Below are positions 9,059 through 18,955 of a stretch of 64,000 nucleotides of DNA, piece by piece. Both the position numbers and the translations under genes were made by a program. The stretch lies in the NCBI RefSeq assembly GCF_003060865.1, contig NZ_CP028918.1:2344001-2408000 (forward strand), given 5' to 3'. Position 1 is the first letter of the stretch. Every line of letters begins with the position of its first letter. The notes under the pieces are model-generated. The model did no database searches and was not told the origin of the DNA. It saw nothing but the letters and a program-made list of their open reading frames with translations. The stretch is from Gemmobacter aquarius. GTDB taxonomy: Bacteria > Pseudomonadota > Alphaproteobacteria > Rhodobacterales > Rhodobacteraceae.

Positions 9059-10186
9059 TTAAAGCACCGCCTCCAGCGCGCCCTCCAGCCGCGCCACCGT
9101 CGCCGGCACATCCTTCAGCTTGTCCAACCCGAACAGCCCCAGACGAAAGGTCTTGAACTCCGCGCCTTCGCCTACCTGCAACGGCACCCCCGCCGCGATC
9201 TGCATGCCGATGGCGCGGAACTTCGACCCGTTTTGCACGTCGCTGTCGGCGGTATAGCTCACCACGACCCCCGGCGCCTGATACCCCTCCGCCGCGACCG
9301 AAGCCACGCCCTTGGCTGCCAGCAAACCGCGCACCGCACGGCCCAATTCCCATTGCGCGGCCTTGGCCTCGGCAAAGCCCATCGCCTTGGTCTCCAGCAT
9401 CGCATCGCGGAATCCCACGATGGCATCAGTCGGCATGGTGGCATGATAGGCATGCCCGCCGCCTTCATAGGCCGCCATGATGGCCCGCCATTTCTTCAGA
9501 TCGATGGCAAAGGAATTGCTCGTCGTCGCCGCCAGCCGCTCCTCGGCCCGCGCCGAAAGCACCACGACCCCCGCCGAAGGCGAAGCCGACCACCCCTTCT
9601 GAGGGGCCGAGATCAGCACATCCACCCCCGTCGCCTCCATATCGACCCAGACGCAGCCCGACGCGATACAGTCAAGCACCATCAGCGCCCCCACCTCATG
9701 CGCGGCAGCCGCCACCGTGGCAATATAGTCGTCCGGCAGGATCAACCCCGCGCTCGTCTCGACATGCGGCGCGAAAACCGCCTCGGGGCGCATCTCGCGG
9801 ATCTTGGCCACGACTTCCTCGACAGGCGGCGGAGCGTAAGGCGCCTGCGCCCCGTTCCCCGTCTGCCGCGCCATCACCACCGTGGTCTCCTGCGCGAACC
9901 CGCCCGCCTCGAAAATCTGGCTCCAGCGGAACGAGAACCAGCCGTTCCGCACGATCAACACGTTGCCCTGCCCGAACTGCCGCGCCACGGCCTCCATCGC
10001 ATAGGTTCCGCCCCCCGGCACCAACGCCACTGCCGATCCGCGATAGACCTCTTTCAGCAGGCCCGACACCTCCCGCATTACCCCCTGAAACTTCGCCGAC
10101 ATATGGTTGAGCGACCGATCGGTGAACACCACCGAGAATTCCTGCAACCCGTCCGGGTCCACATGTGCCAGCGGCAAGTTCGTCAT
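9059..10186 (-). CDS. class V aminotransferase (alanine/serine-glyoxylate type)
   Basis: 375-residue PLP-dependent fold-type I enzyme, most like alanine- or serine-glyoxylate aminotransferases. Recognisable are VPGGGTYAMEAVARQF near residue 60, the cofactor-binding VLDCIASGCVWVDMEATGVD, and the Schiff-base lysine in ISAPQKGWSASP. Residue-level substrate choice is not visible. The start at 10186 has GGAGGG six bases upstream. Transcribed alone; on its upstream side lies a 3'-end repeat belonging to the Lrp pair. Confidence 0.88.
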   Translation of the reverse strand: MTNLPLAHVDPDGLQEFSVVFTDRSLNHMSAKFQGVMREVSGLLKEVYRGSAVALVPGGGTYAMEAVARQFGQGNVLIVRNGWFSFRWSQIFEAGGFAQETTVVMARQTGNGAQAPYAPPPVEEVVAKIREMRPEAVFAPHVETSAGLILPDDYIATVAAAAHEVGALMVLDCIASGCVWVDMEATGVDVLISAPQKGWSASPSAGVVVLSARAEERLAATTSNSFAIDLKKWRAIMAAYEGGGHAYHATMPTDAIVGFRDAMLETKAMGFAEAKAAQWELGRAVRGLLAAKGVASVAAEGYQAPGVVVSYTADSDVQNGSKFRAIGMQIAAGVPLQVGEGAEFKTFRLGLFGLDKLKDVPATVARLEGALEAVL

Positions 10187-10273
10187 CGCAATCCCTCCAA
10201 GATCTTTGCCCGAATATGGCGCAGCCCGCCCCCGAAACCAGCCTGTTTCCGACACACCCCCCCGCGCCTTTCC

Positions 10274-10333
10274 CATTTTCTGTCCAAAAATATCCTCGGG
10301 TGAGGTCCGGAGAGGGCAGACAGCCCTCTCCGG
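10274..10333. repeat. AATATCCTCGGG element plus GGAGAGGGC hairpin
   Basis: CATTTTCTGTCC followed by AAAAATATCCTCGGG, then a hairpin with stem CCGGAGAGGGC / CAGCCCTCTCCGG (10308-10333). The 46 bases 10288-10333 recur exactly at 21664-21709. The first part also matches one arm of the palindrome at 2158-2183. Lies just downstream of the Lrp gene pair (minus strand). Confidence 0.85.
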
Positions 10334-10354
10334 CGGCCAGCCAAGGGCGCAACG

Positions 10355-10825
10355 TCAGCCCAAAGGTCCCGGCCGCCGCTCCTCGGTCAAGAGCACATTG
10401 GCCTCGACATTCCCCACCCCCGGCAGCGTCATGATCCGCCGCCGCAGCACCCGCTCGAAATCGGCGATGTCGCGGGCCACCACCCGCAGGCGGTAATCGA
10501 ACAGCCCCAACACGTGCTGGATCACCTGCACTTCCGGTATAGCCGCCACCGCCCGCTCGAAATCCTCAAGGCTCACCCGCCCCTTCGTGGCCAGCTTCAC
10601 CCCCAGAAACACTGTGACCCCGAAGCCCAACGCCGCGCGGTCCACATCGACCTGCACCCCCGCCAGCACCCCCGCCTCCTCGAGCCGCTTCACCCGCCGC
10701 CACGCCGCCGGCTGGCTCAGCCCGAACCGGCGCCCCAATGCGCCAGCCGAAACCCCGGCTTCCAGCGCCAGCGCCCGCAGGATCGCCCGGTCCGTATCGT
10801 CCAGATCGATCACGCCAGCCTTCAT
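10355..10825 (-). CDS. Lrp/AsnC family regulator, second of pair
   Basis: 156 residues. An N-terminal helix-turn-helix (IDLDDTDRAILRALAL, SAGALGRRFGLSQPAAWRRVKRLEEAGVL) is followed by the RAM/AsnC effector domain (HVLGLFDYRLRVVARDIADFE). It binds DNA as a dimer or octamer and usually responds to an amino acid. The start codon overlaps the stop of the preceding Lrp gene in an ATGA junction, so the two are translationally coupled and could form hetero-oligomers. The nearest plausible target is ilvC, divergent from the pair. Confidence 0.9.
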   Translation of the reverse strand: MKAGVIDLDDTDRAILRALALEAGVSAGALGRRFGLSQPAAWRRVKRLEEAGVLAGVQVDVDRAALGFGVTVFLGVKLATKGRVSLEDFERAVAAIPEVQVIQHVLGLFDYRLRVVARDIADFERVLRRRIMTLPGVGNVEANVLLTEERRPGPLG

Positions 10826-11280
10826 AGGGGCAGCGCCTCGGCATCCTTGATCGTGGCGATCAGCATCAGCGCATCCACCTCGGCGATATGCGGCAAGCCC
10901 AGTATCCGCTGCCGGTACACCTCCTGATAATGCCCCATATCCCGCGCGATCACGTTCAGCCGCACATCGACGCGGCCCAGAAACGTCTCGATCGCCACCA
11001 CCTCGGGCACCAACCGCGCCGCCGCGATGAAATCGTCGAACGCCCGCGGGTCGGTCTTGTCCAGCGTGAAGCGCAAACTCACCTCCACCTCGTAGCCCAG
11101 CCGCCGCCAATCCACCCGCGCCCGCTCGGCCTTGATCACACCGCCCTCGCGCAGCCGCTCCAGCCGCCGCCACAACGTCGCCGCCGTCACCCCCGCCCGC
11201 TCCGCCAATTCGGCGCGCGGCAAAGCCGGGTCGGCCAGATAATGCCGCAGCACCCTGCGGTCCGTATCGTCAAGCTGCAT
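10822..11280 (-). CDS. Lrp/AsnC family regulator, first of pair
   Basis: 152 residues with the HTH QLDDTDRRVLRHYLADP, ERAGVTAATLWRRLERLREGGVI and the AsnC ligand domain (FLGRVDVRLNVIARDMGHYQEVYRQRI). Clearly paralogous to the downstream gene but diverged. ATG 11280 is chosen because the family N-terminus begins exactly there; longer in-frame starts run through the 11312 hairpin. Divergent from ilvC, 129 bases apart, an arrangement that suggests control of branched-chain amino-acid synthesis. Confidence 0.9.
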   Translation of the reverse strand: MQLDDTDRRVLRHYLADPALPRAELAERAGVTAATLWRRLERLREGGVIKAERARVDWRRLGYEVEVSLRFTLDKTDPRAFDDFIAAARLVPEVVAIETFLGRVDVRLNVIARDMGHYQEVYRQRILGLPHIAEVDALMLIATIKDAEALPL

Positions 11281-11311
11281 GAAATATCCAGACGCCCGCA
11301 GTTTCGCGCAT

Positions 11312-12432
<1,121 letters not shown>

Positions 12433-12455
12433 GGTTTCGTCAGGGTTGAGATTGG

Positions 12456-12481
12456 GGGCGGTCCGGAAGGGCCGCCCTTTT
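12456..12481 (+). terminator. rho-independent terminator of ilvC
   Basis: Stem GGGCGGTCC / GGGCCGCCC (12456-12464 and 12469-12477, one internal mismatch) with a GGAA loop, followed by TTTT. It marks the boundary between the GC-rich core and the AT-rich islet. Confidence 0.88.
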
Positions 12482-12548
12482 CTTCTTGCGCCCGGTGCGT
12501 CTCTCTTGGAAGATGGTTCTGCTCAATATTGTTCGGATTGGTAGGCGT

Positions 12549-14123
12549 ATGGCGAAAAAGGCCGTTCTAGATGCCCTTATAAAGCGTGCAGACTTCGCAT
12601 TGCAGGACAGCCCATTAGCCATGAACATGGGCACAGAAATCAAGTTGGCTGAGTTTATAGGCAACGGACAACTTGGCAAGCTCTTAAGAAAGCCAGACTT
12701 TCAAAGAGAAACAAATCACTGGAGTCCAAGTCAAATTTCAGGCCTTGTGAAGAGTTTTGTCTCAAACGAATTGATTCCTGCACTGATTCTTTGGAAATCC
12801 AACTCGTTCATCTTTGTGATCGATGGCGCACATAGACTTAGCGCTCTAAAAGCTTGGGCTGACAATGACTATGGCGACGGCACCGCATCGGGTGCCTTTT
12901 TCTCACAGAATATCAACGCGTCTCAAAAGACAATCGCATTAGAAACACGAAAACTAGTTGAAGCTGAGGTTGGCAGGTATTCGGACTATGTTTCAATGAC
13001 GGAAGAGCAACTTGCTGCCGACCATGTTAAGGCTGGAAAGTTCGCTACTATCTTTAACAGAGCCCTGCACGTTCAATGGATTCATGGCAATCAAGATGTT
13101 GCAGAATCTTCCTTTTTCAAGATCAACTCACAAGGGACAGTCTTGGATCAAACTGAGGAGACACTCCTCAAAAATAGAAATAGGTCCTACGCCATAGCAG
13201 CGCGGTCAATTGTTAGGGCAGGCACTGGTCACAATTATTGGTCGAAGTTCTCTCAAGAAAATCAAAAAAGAATCGAAGGCAACGCTAAAGAGCTTAACGA
13301 TCTTTTGTTTCAACCTGATGTCACTGAACCCCTCAAAACTCTAGATTTGCCTCTAAACGGAACAGCTTCACCAGTAGATTCGTTGAAATCATTAATTGAT
13401 ATATTCGCGATAATCGACGGTGAAAGTGATGCAAAGAAATCCCTTGCGAAGCTCACAGATGACGCAGATGGTCAGCAAACTATTGAGCTACTTAAGCGGA
13501 GCCTAAAGGTAGCTCGCCGAATGACCGGAAACGATGCTGGAAGCCTTGGCTTACATCCAGCAGCATATTTTTACACTGAGAAGGGTAAGCCTAGTCGCTA
13601 TCTGTTCCTTGGTGTGCTCTCGGCAATATCAGATGCCGTCCGAAATAACGATAAGTCATTCTTCAAAAGATTCACATCTCAAAGGGCGAAGATTGAGAAC
13701 ACACTTATCGCACGTAAGTCGTTAATAATTCAGGGCCTCGCCAACGTTAACAGTACGCAAAGGGTCGACAAAATCCGGGGTCTTTTAAAGAGCCTTGTCA
13801 TACACTTCGAGAAGCAAGATCAAGTTCTTGATCGTGACATTCTACGTTTCCTCGGCCTTGAAGGAAGCGCCGGAGACCTTAAGCAAATTGAGGCCCCAGT
13901 GGGTTTTTCAACAGAGATAAAGTCCGCAATTTTTCTACAAACTGCAGTCAATTGTGCACCCCGTTGCAACATATGTGGTGGATTGCTTCACGTCGTCAAG
14001 TCAGCCTCCTATGACCACAAAACACCTGTAGCGGCAGGTGGACAGGGTCACGTCGCCAACGCTCAGATCGTTCACCCATTTTGCAATACTGGCATTAAGG
14101 GGAGCGACGTATCGCAGCCATAG
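12549..14123 (+). CDS. DUF262-like/ParB-fold protein fused to C-terminal HNH nuclease; candidate defence gene
   Basis: 524 residues, strikingly AT-rich with many codons (AAA, ATT, TTT, AGA) rare in its neighbours, so almost certainly acquired. The N-terminal part has a DUF262/GmrS-like pattern: PDFQRETNHW (51-58), an IPALILW strand, and FVIDGAHRLSAL (89-100), the equivalent of the DGQQR/DGQHR loop. The long middle is helical and unrecognised. The C-terminus is an HNH site: CNIC (473-476), DH (489-490), N504, H509 and C512. That architecture resembles single-chain GmrSD/SspE-type modification-dependent nucleases, hence a probable anti-phage role. ATG 12549 is preferred; an ATG at 12513 is possible. 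No partner gene or modification enzyme is adjacent. Confidence 0.72.
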   Translation: MAKKAVLDALIKRADFALQDSPLAMNMGTEIKLAEFIGNGQLGKLLRKPDFQRETNHWSPSQISGLVKSFVSNELIPALILWKSNSFIFVIDGAHRLSALKAWADNDYGDGTASGAFFSQNINASQKTIALETRKLVEAEVGRYSDYVSMTEEQLAADHVKAGKFATIFNRALHVQWIHGNQDVAESSFFKINSQGTVLDQTEETLLKNRNRSYAIAARSIVRAGTGHNYWSKFSQENQKRIEGNAKELNDLLFQPDVTEPLKTLDLPLNGTASPVDSLKSLIDIFAIIDGESDAKKSLAKLTDDADGQQTIELLKRSLKVARRMTGNDAGSLGLHPAAYFYTEKGKPSRYLFLGVLSAISDAVRNNDKSFFKRFTSQRAKIENTLIARKSLIIQGLANVNSTQRVDKIRGLLKSLVIHFEKQDQVLDRDILRFLGLEGSAGDLKQIEAPVGFSTEIKSAIFLQTAVNCAPRCNICGGLLHVVKSASYDHKTPVAAGGQGHVANAQIVHPFCNTGIKGSDVSQP

Positions 14124-14350
14124 CGAGCTTAGCATGCGCGTTCGACTGGAAATAATGTGCGCCCCGCTCGCAAATCCCAACACCAGCGCAAAGGTGAGCG
14201 CGAAGCGCACACCCACCCCCCCTATCTTTCCCCCCCGAAAAAGCGCATACCCGTCCCTCACCCCTGCCCAAGGGGGATTCCCCCGAACAACGGTGGCCGG
14301 CCCGCTCTGGCCTCCCGTCGTCGTCCGGCAAAGCCTCGAAAGGACGACCC
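14124..14350. other. islet-to-core junction, no gene seen
   Basis: The 227 bases after the HNH gene shift from AT-rich to GC-rich around 14190-14200. No flanking direct repeat matching the 12485 side, no integrase and no clear terminator could be found by eye. Confidence 0.5.
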
Positions 14351-14539
14351 ATGGGTTTCTCGACCCCCAAGCCGCGCTTCAATCTTGTTGATTTCCTTGC
14401 CGAAAAGGCGACACCCGCCGCCCGCCGCAAGCCCACATGGAAGCGCCAGACCCTGCCCGAAGTGACCGAGTCGCCCGAGGTCGAAGCCGAGCCCGAAGCA
14501 GAAGCAGAAGCAGAACCCGAAGCGACCACCAAAGAATGA
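14351..14539 (+). CDS. small protein with Glu-rich tail, unknown
   Basis: 62 residues beginning MGFSTPKPRFNLVDFLAEK, basic in the middle (RRKPTWKRQ) and ending in a low-complexity acidic repeat (EAEPEAEAEAEPEA). AAAGGA lies six bases before the ATG, which is the main evidence that it is real. No domain recognised. Its 3' side carries the tri-loop hairpin pair shared with glmM. Confidence 0.6.
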   Translation: MGFSTPKPRFNLVDFLAEKATPAARRKPTWKRQTLPEVTESPEVEAEPEAEAEAEPEATTKE

Positions 14540-14581
14540 ACGCCGGGGTGCGCCGCCACGGCGCACCTTCCCACCCGTCCG

Positions 14582-14628
14582 GAATTTTCGCAGAAAATTC
14601 GCCCGCCCGATTTTTCGCAGAAAAATCG
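14582..14628. repeat. pair of tri-loop hairpins (array C)
   Basis: H1 14582-14600: stem GAATTTTC, loop GCA. H2 14608-14628: stem CGATTTTTC, loop GCA. Both perfect. They lie between the convergent small gene and glmM; H2 ends two bases before the glmM stop codon. Confidence 0.9.
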
Positions 14629-14630
14629 CG

Positions 14631-15973
14631 CTAGACCGCCGCCTCGACCGCCGCGACGATCCCGTCCACCACGTGGCCCAGCAGCGCCTCGTCCTCGCAT
14701 TCCGCCATCACCCGCACCAAAGGCTCGGTCCCCGATTTGCGGATCAGCAAGCGCCCCTTGCCTGCCAGCAGCGCCTCGCCCTCGGCAATCACCCGCTTGA
14801 CCGCCTCGGCCTCAAGCGGAGCCGCCCCAGCGCCATAGCGCACGTTCTTCAGCATCTGCGGCACCGTCTCGAACTGCCGGATCAGCCGGTCAGCCGCCTG
14901 CCCCGTCCGCGCCATCTCGGCCAGAAACTGCAAGCCCGCGATCAGCCCGTCGCCGGTCGTCGCGTAATCGGTCATCACGATATGCCCCGACTGTTCGCCG
15001 CCAAGGTTGAACCCGCCCGCCCGCATCCGTTCCACCACATACCGGTCCCCGACCGCCGTCCGCTCCAGCCGCAGCCCGCGCCCCGCCAGATGCCGCTCGA
15101 GCCCGAGGTTCGACATGACCGTCGCCACCAGCGCCCCGCCGCGCAAACGCCCGTCCTCGGCCCAGCGCCCCGCCAAGAGCGCCATGATCTGGTCGCCATC
15201 CGCCACAGCGCCCGACTGGTCCAGAATCATCACGCGGTCCGCATCGCCATCGAGGCAGATGCCCACATCCGCCCCATGCGCCACCACGGCCTCGGCCGCC
15301 GTCTGCGTATGGGTCGACCCGCAGCGGTCGTTTATGTTGGTCCCGTTCGGGGCGACCCCCACCGGAATCACCTCGGCCCCCAACTCCCACAACACCTCGG
15401 GCGCGGCCTTATAGGCCGCACCATTGGCGCAATCGATCACCACCTTCAGCCCGTCCAGCCGCACACCGGCCGGAAAGGTCGTCTTGACGAATTCCTGATA
15501 CCGACCGCGCCCGTCCTCGATGCGCTTGGCCCGCCCGATGTTCTCGGGCCGCGCAGGCACCACCGCCCCCCGAGTATCGCCTCGATCTCGGCTTCCGCCT
15601 CGTCGCTCAGCTTGAACCCGTCAGGCCCGAAGAACTTGATCCCGTTGTCCTGATGCGGGTTATGGGATGCCGAAATCATCACGCCCAGATCCGCCCGCAT
15701 CGACCGCGTGAGGAACCCCACCGCAGGCGTCGGCACCGGCCCCAGCAGCAGAACGTTCATCCCGGTGCTGGTCAGGCCAGCCGTAAGCGCGTTCTCCAGC
15801 ATATAGCCCGACAGCCGCGTGTCCTTGCCGATCACCACACGGTGCGCCGAACTCCCGTCGCGCCGGAAATACCGCCCCGCCGCAGCCCCCAGCGCCAAGG
15901 CCATCTCGGCGGTCATCGGATAGGTATTGGCCCGCCCGCGCACGCCATCGGTTCCAAACAGCTTCCGGCTCAT
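14631..15973 (-). pseudogene. glmM: phosphoglucosamine mutase, single-base frameshift as given
   Basis: Converts glucosamine-6-P to glucosamine-1-P for UDP-GlcNAc, needed for peptidoglycan and LPS. The 5' part ([19 protein letters not shown], active-site [22 protein letters not shown], to [10 protein letters not shown]) and the 3' part ([20 protein letters not shown], sugar-phosphate loop GDADRVM, C-terminal [12 protein letters not shown]) are in different frames. The break is at a run of six C (15566-15571, plus strand); a seventh would restore [14 protein letters not shown] and give exactly 447 residues, the usual GlmM length. glmM is normally essential, so an assembly error is the best explanation. 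The start overlaps the folP stop (ATGA). Confidence 0.88.
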
Positions 15974-16971
15974 GCCACGCCCTCCTCTACCGCCATCCAC
16001 AAGCGCACGGCCTGCCGCGTCTCGGCCACGTCATGCACCCGCAACATCTGTGCGCCCTGCGCCACACCGGCCAAAGCCACCGCCAGCGATCCCGCGACAC
16101 GGCGGTCCGCGACAGGCTCGCCCCCGATGGTCCCGATGAACTTCTTGCGCGAAACACCCAGCAGCACCGGCACGCCCAGATCATGGAACAGCGACAGCCC
16201 CCTGACCAGCGTCAGGTTATGCGCCACCGTCTTGCCAAAGCCGATACCGGGATCGACCATGATCCTGGCGCGCGGTATCCCCGCCGCCTCGGCCATCCGC
16301 ACCCGTTCCGCCAGAAAATCGAACACATCCAGCAGCACATCGTCATAGACCGGATCGATCTGCATCGTCGCAGGGGTCTTGATCGAATGCATCAGGATGA
16401 CAGGCACCCCCGCCCCCGCCACGACACCCGCCATGCCGGCATCAAAGCCCATCGCCGCCACGTCGTTGACGATCCCCGCCCCCGCCGCCAGCGCCGCCGC
16501 AGCCACCGCAGCCTTGCGCGTATCAATGCTGATCGGCACGCCAAGCGATGCCATCTCGGCAATCATTGGTGCCGTCCGCGCGATCTCCTCGGCAATCTCC
16601 ACCTCGGCCGCACCCGGCCGCGTCGACTCGCCGCCGATATCCAGCACATCGGCACCCGCAGCCATGGCCCGTGCCTGCGCCAGCGCCGCCTCGGCCCCGA
16701 CGAACCGCCCGCCATCCGAAAAGCTGTCCGGCGTGACGTTCAATATCCCCATCACCGAAGGGCGATCCATCGCCACCCCGCCAAAGGCCGGACGAGTCCC
16801 CGACAAGCGGTCCCGCACCTCGGCAGGCAAATCCCGCACTGCCACGCGGCGCGGCGCGGCCCCCCGCGCAAGCACCTCGACATGCGAAAACCACAGCCAG
16901 CCGCCCGCCAGCGGCAAGGCACCCTCGGGCCGGTCAGCAGCCCTCACAGCAATCGGTCGATGATATTCCAT
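15970..16971 (-). CDS. folP: dihydropteroate synthase
   Basis: Condenses p-aminobenzoate with dihydropterin pyrophosphate in folate synthesis; the sulfonamide target. 333 residues, with an N-terminal extension of about 65 residues before the barrel. Signature 1 is [16 protein letters not shown], signature 2 is [14 protein letters not shown], then [20 protein letters not shown] and the SRKKFIG loop. Lies between folB and glmM on the minus strand and overlaps glmM by four bases, the classical folP-glmM order. Confidence 0.95.
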   Translation of the reverse strand: MEYHRPIAVRAADRPEGALPLAGGWLWFSHVEVLARGAAPRRVAVRDLPAEVRDRLSGTRPAFGGVAMDRPSVMGILNVTPDSFSDGGRFVGAEAALAQARAMAAGADVLDIGGESTRPGAAEVEIAEEIARTAPMIAEMASLGVPISIDTRKAAVAAAALAAGAGIVNDVAAMGFDAGMAGVVAGAGVPVILMHSIKTPATMQIDPVYDDVLLDVFDFLAERVRMAEAAGIPRARIMVDPGIGFGKTVAHNLTLVRGLSLFHDLGVPVLLGVSRKKFIGTIGGEPVADRRVAGSLAVALAGVAQGAQMLRVHDVAETRQAVRLWMAVEEGVA

Positions 16972-17016
16972 GCCGCTTGCCTAGGCCGCTCCGCCCCGCC
17001 GCGCAAGCCCGCCCGC

Positions 17017-17925
17017 TTAGGCCCGCTCCACCGGCACGCGGCTTCCCGCCGGCAATGCAACATCGCCGTGAACCACCATGCCGCTTGCCGCCATCATTTC
17101 GGCCAACCACAGCGCCAACGCCACCGCCTCGCGCCCCTGCGGCCCGTCCACGGCATCGAGCACCAGCTTTGACGGCGCCCAGACGATCATCTGCCCGCGC
17201 TTGACCGCCCAGTCGATTTCGGTCCGCGTCGCCACCACCACGCAGCGGTCGTCCTTGGCCGCCAGCCGCCACGCGTTCTGTTCTATGGCCAGCAGATCCA
17301 CCCGCCGCTGCGTCGGCTTGTGCCCAGTCAACGGGCGCGGACCGTCCGGCAGTCCGACCGCCAGAATCACCGGCACACCCCGCGCCTGCAACCCGTCCAG
17401 ACGCGCGCCCAGCCCCGCATCGTCGATCGCCGCATTGTCGAGGTAGACGACCAGAGGATGCACCGCCTCTTCGTTGCCGTCGCTGCCCACCGCCCGCACC
17501 GGCGCCTCGGCGCGGCTCCGCACGATCTCGACCCCCAGCTTGCCCGGCCCGCGATCCAGCTTTTCAACCCGCACGAACACCCGCATCGCCTGCGGTTCCG
17601 CAAGAATCCGCTCGGCAATACGGGCCGCCAGCGTTTCCAGCAGGTTCAGCCGCTCGGCCGACAGCTCGGCGGCAATGGCCTCGGTGATCCGGTCATAGCT
17701 CAGGATCTTGTCGACATCGTCGTCCAAAGGCTGCGGCTGCGGCCGCACCTCGACCACCACGTTGAACTGCACCCGTTGCCGCGTGCCACGTTCCTGCTGG
17801 AACGCCCCGATCTCGACCTCTACGATATGGTCGCGCAGCGAAATCCGGTCGCGCGGGTCAGCCGAGGCCGAAGCCACCGCCCGTTCCTCGGGATGGGCAA
17901 AGGCAAGCCGGATATCGGTGGTCAT
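17017..17925 (-). CDS. folB: dihydroneopterin aldolase with extra C-terminal domain
   Basis: 302 residues, about 2.5 times the usual FolB length. Residues 25-145 are the aldolase/tunnelling fold (DRISLRDHIVEVEIGAFQQERG, the KILSYDRITEAIAAEL active-site helix, LNLLETLAARIAERIL). Residues about 155-302 form a second alpha/beta domain (PLVVYLDNAAIDDAGLG, RCVVVATRTEIDWAVKRGQMIVWAPSK) that I do not recognise. GGGGAGAG precedes ATG 17925. First gene of folB-folP-glmM. Confidence 0.85.
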   Translation of the reverse strand: MTTDIRLAFAHPEERAVASASADPRDRISLRDHIVEVEIGAFQQERGTRQRVQFNVVVEVRPQPQPLDDDVDKILSYDRITEAIAAELSAERLNLLETLAARIAERILAEPQAMRVFVRVEKLDRGPGKLGVEIVRSRAEAPVRAVGSDGNEEAVHPLVVYLDNAAIDDAGLGARLDGLQARGVPVILAVGLPDGPRPLTGHKPTQRRVDLLAIEQNAWRLAAKDDRCVVVATRTEIDWAVKRGQMIVWAPSKLVLDAVDGPQGREAVALALWLAEMMAASGMVVHGDVALPAGSRVPVERA

Positions 17926-18057
17926 GGTCTCGCTCTCCCCGCGCCGGCGTCACACCGGTCTCCCAAGGACAGCTTACCCCCGCCCCTGCGCCCTGCCTTG
18001 CCAAAAGGCGGCACTCGGCGCAAGCCCGCCGACCATCCTGCGGCGGGTCAAAGCGTC

Positions 18058-18744
18058 TCAGTCCTGCCGATAGAACAGATGCGAACCGATCGTGGCGGTG
18101 CGGTCAAAGCGGTGCGACCAGTCCGGAGAAACGCCGCGCGTGTGAAAGAACATCGCCCCCATGGTCAGCGTGCGCGGCGCGCCGTCCAGCATCACCCGCG
18201 CAATGCGTCCGGCAAGATCGATAGCCTCGCCATCCCGCATCGCATCGGCCCGTCCGTCACAGACATAGGAAAACTGGCACCCGCCATTGCCCCGCTGCCC
18301 GACGACACCGCAGACCGACCCGGGATAACGCCCGCTCTCCTTGCGGTTCAAGATCACCTCGGCCACGGCAAACTGGCCCTTCAGCGTCTCGCCCCGCGCC
18401 TCGAAATAGATCGCCTTTCGCAGGCACTCCCACTCGGCGTCACCCGAGGGCGCAGGCTGTGACGCCAGCCATGCAGTGTCATACGAGATCACGACCGGCT
18501 CGGCAGGCTTTTGCCGTGCCGACGTCGTCTTCGTGGCGACCTTGGGCCCCACGGCCAATTCCTTCAATTTCTGCTCCGGCAAGGCATCCAGCGCCTGCCG
18601 CTCAGCCCCAAGAAGCAGGGCCATCTGCCCGCCCATTGCGGCGGTTGGGTCATTCGAATGGCTCACCGTAACATCGGCGAAGGCCGCTCCATTCAGGATG
18701 ACGGCAGCAATCGCCCCCAACATCCAGCCTGTATGCAAGCGCAT
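18058..18744 (-). CDS. SleB-type cell wall hydrolase, secreted
   Basis: 228 residues from the preferred ATG 18744, which begins a clear signal peptide (MRLHTGWMLGAIAAVILNGAAFA). The C-terminal half is a hydrolase_2/SleB domain: ECLRKAIYFEARGETLKGQFAVAEVILNR, with the conserved Glu of EARGE and Cys residues in SVCGVVGQ, CQFSYVCDG, and the MGAMFFHT segment. The family cleaves peptidoglycan in the periplasm. An upstream in-frame GTG at 18780 would put charged residues before the signal and is less likely. Confidence 0.87.
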   Translation of the reverse strand: MRLHTGWMLGAIAAVILNGAAFADVTVSHSNDPTAAMGGQMALLLGAERQALDALPEQKLKELAVGPKVATKTTSARQKPAEPVVISYDTAWLASQPAPSGDAEWECLRKAIYFEARGETLKGQFAVAEVILNRKESGRYPGSVCGVVGQRGNGGCQFSYVCDGRADAMRDGEAIDLAGRIARVMLDGAPRTLTMGAMFFHTRGVSPDWSHRFDRTATIGSHLFYRQD

Positions 18745-18955
18745 GTATCGTGTTTCCCGGTCTGTTTCCCTCACCGGCAAGCCTTACCATCGAAAGTATG
18801 GCACACTCGGCGAAGGCACGGGGTAGTCGACGCTCCGCGGGCCTGTCCACCTATGTGGCAAAATTACAACGTAAATACGGCGAGCTTCGGCGGATTACCG
18901 CCGAAAAATATCAGGTTAATGCGTGAAGAGTGCCTTACAACCGCATGATATTGTG

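Noticed and set aside
12486..12548. Upstream starts (TTG 12486, ATG 12513) for the DUF262-like/HNH gene
   Set aside because: TTG lies directly after the ilvC terminator without a ribosome site; ATG 12513 has GGAAG touching the start codon. ATG 12549 fits better.
15560..15580. Programmed frameshift in glmM
   Set aside because: No slippery heptamer with downstream structure of known type; a missing base in a homopolymer explains it more simply.
18886..18905. Hairpin TTCGGCGG-ATTA-CCGCCGAA as ppdK terminator
   Set aside because: Good 8-bp stem, but on the ppdK strand it has no following T tract; left unassigned.
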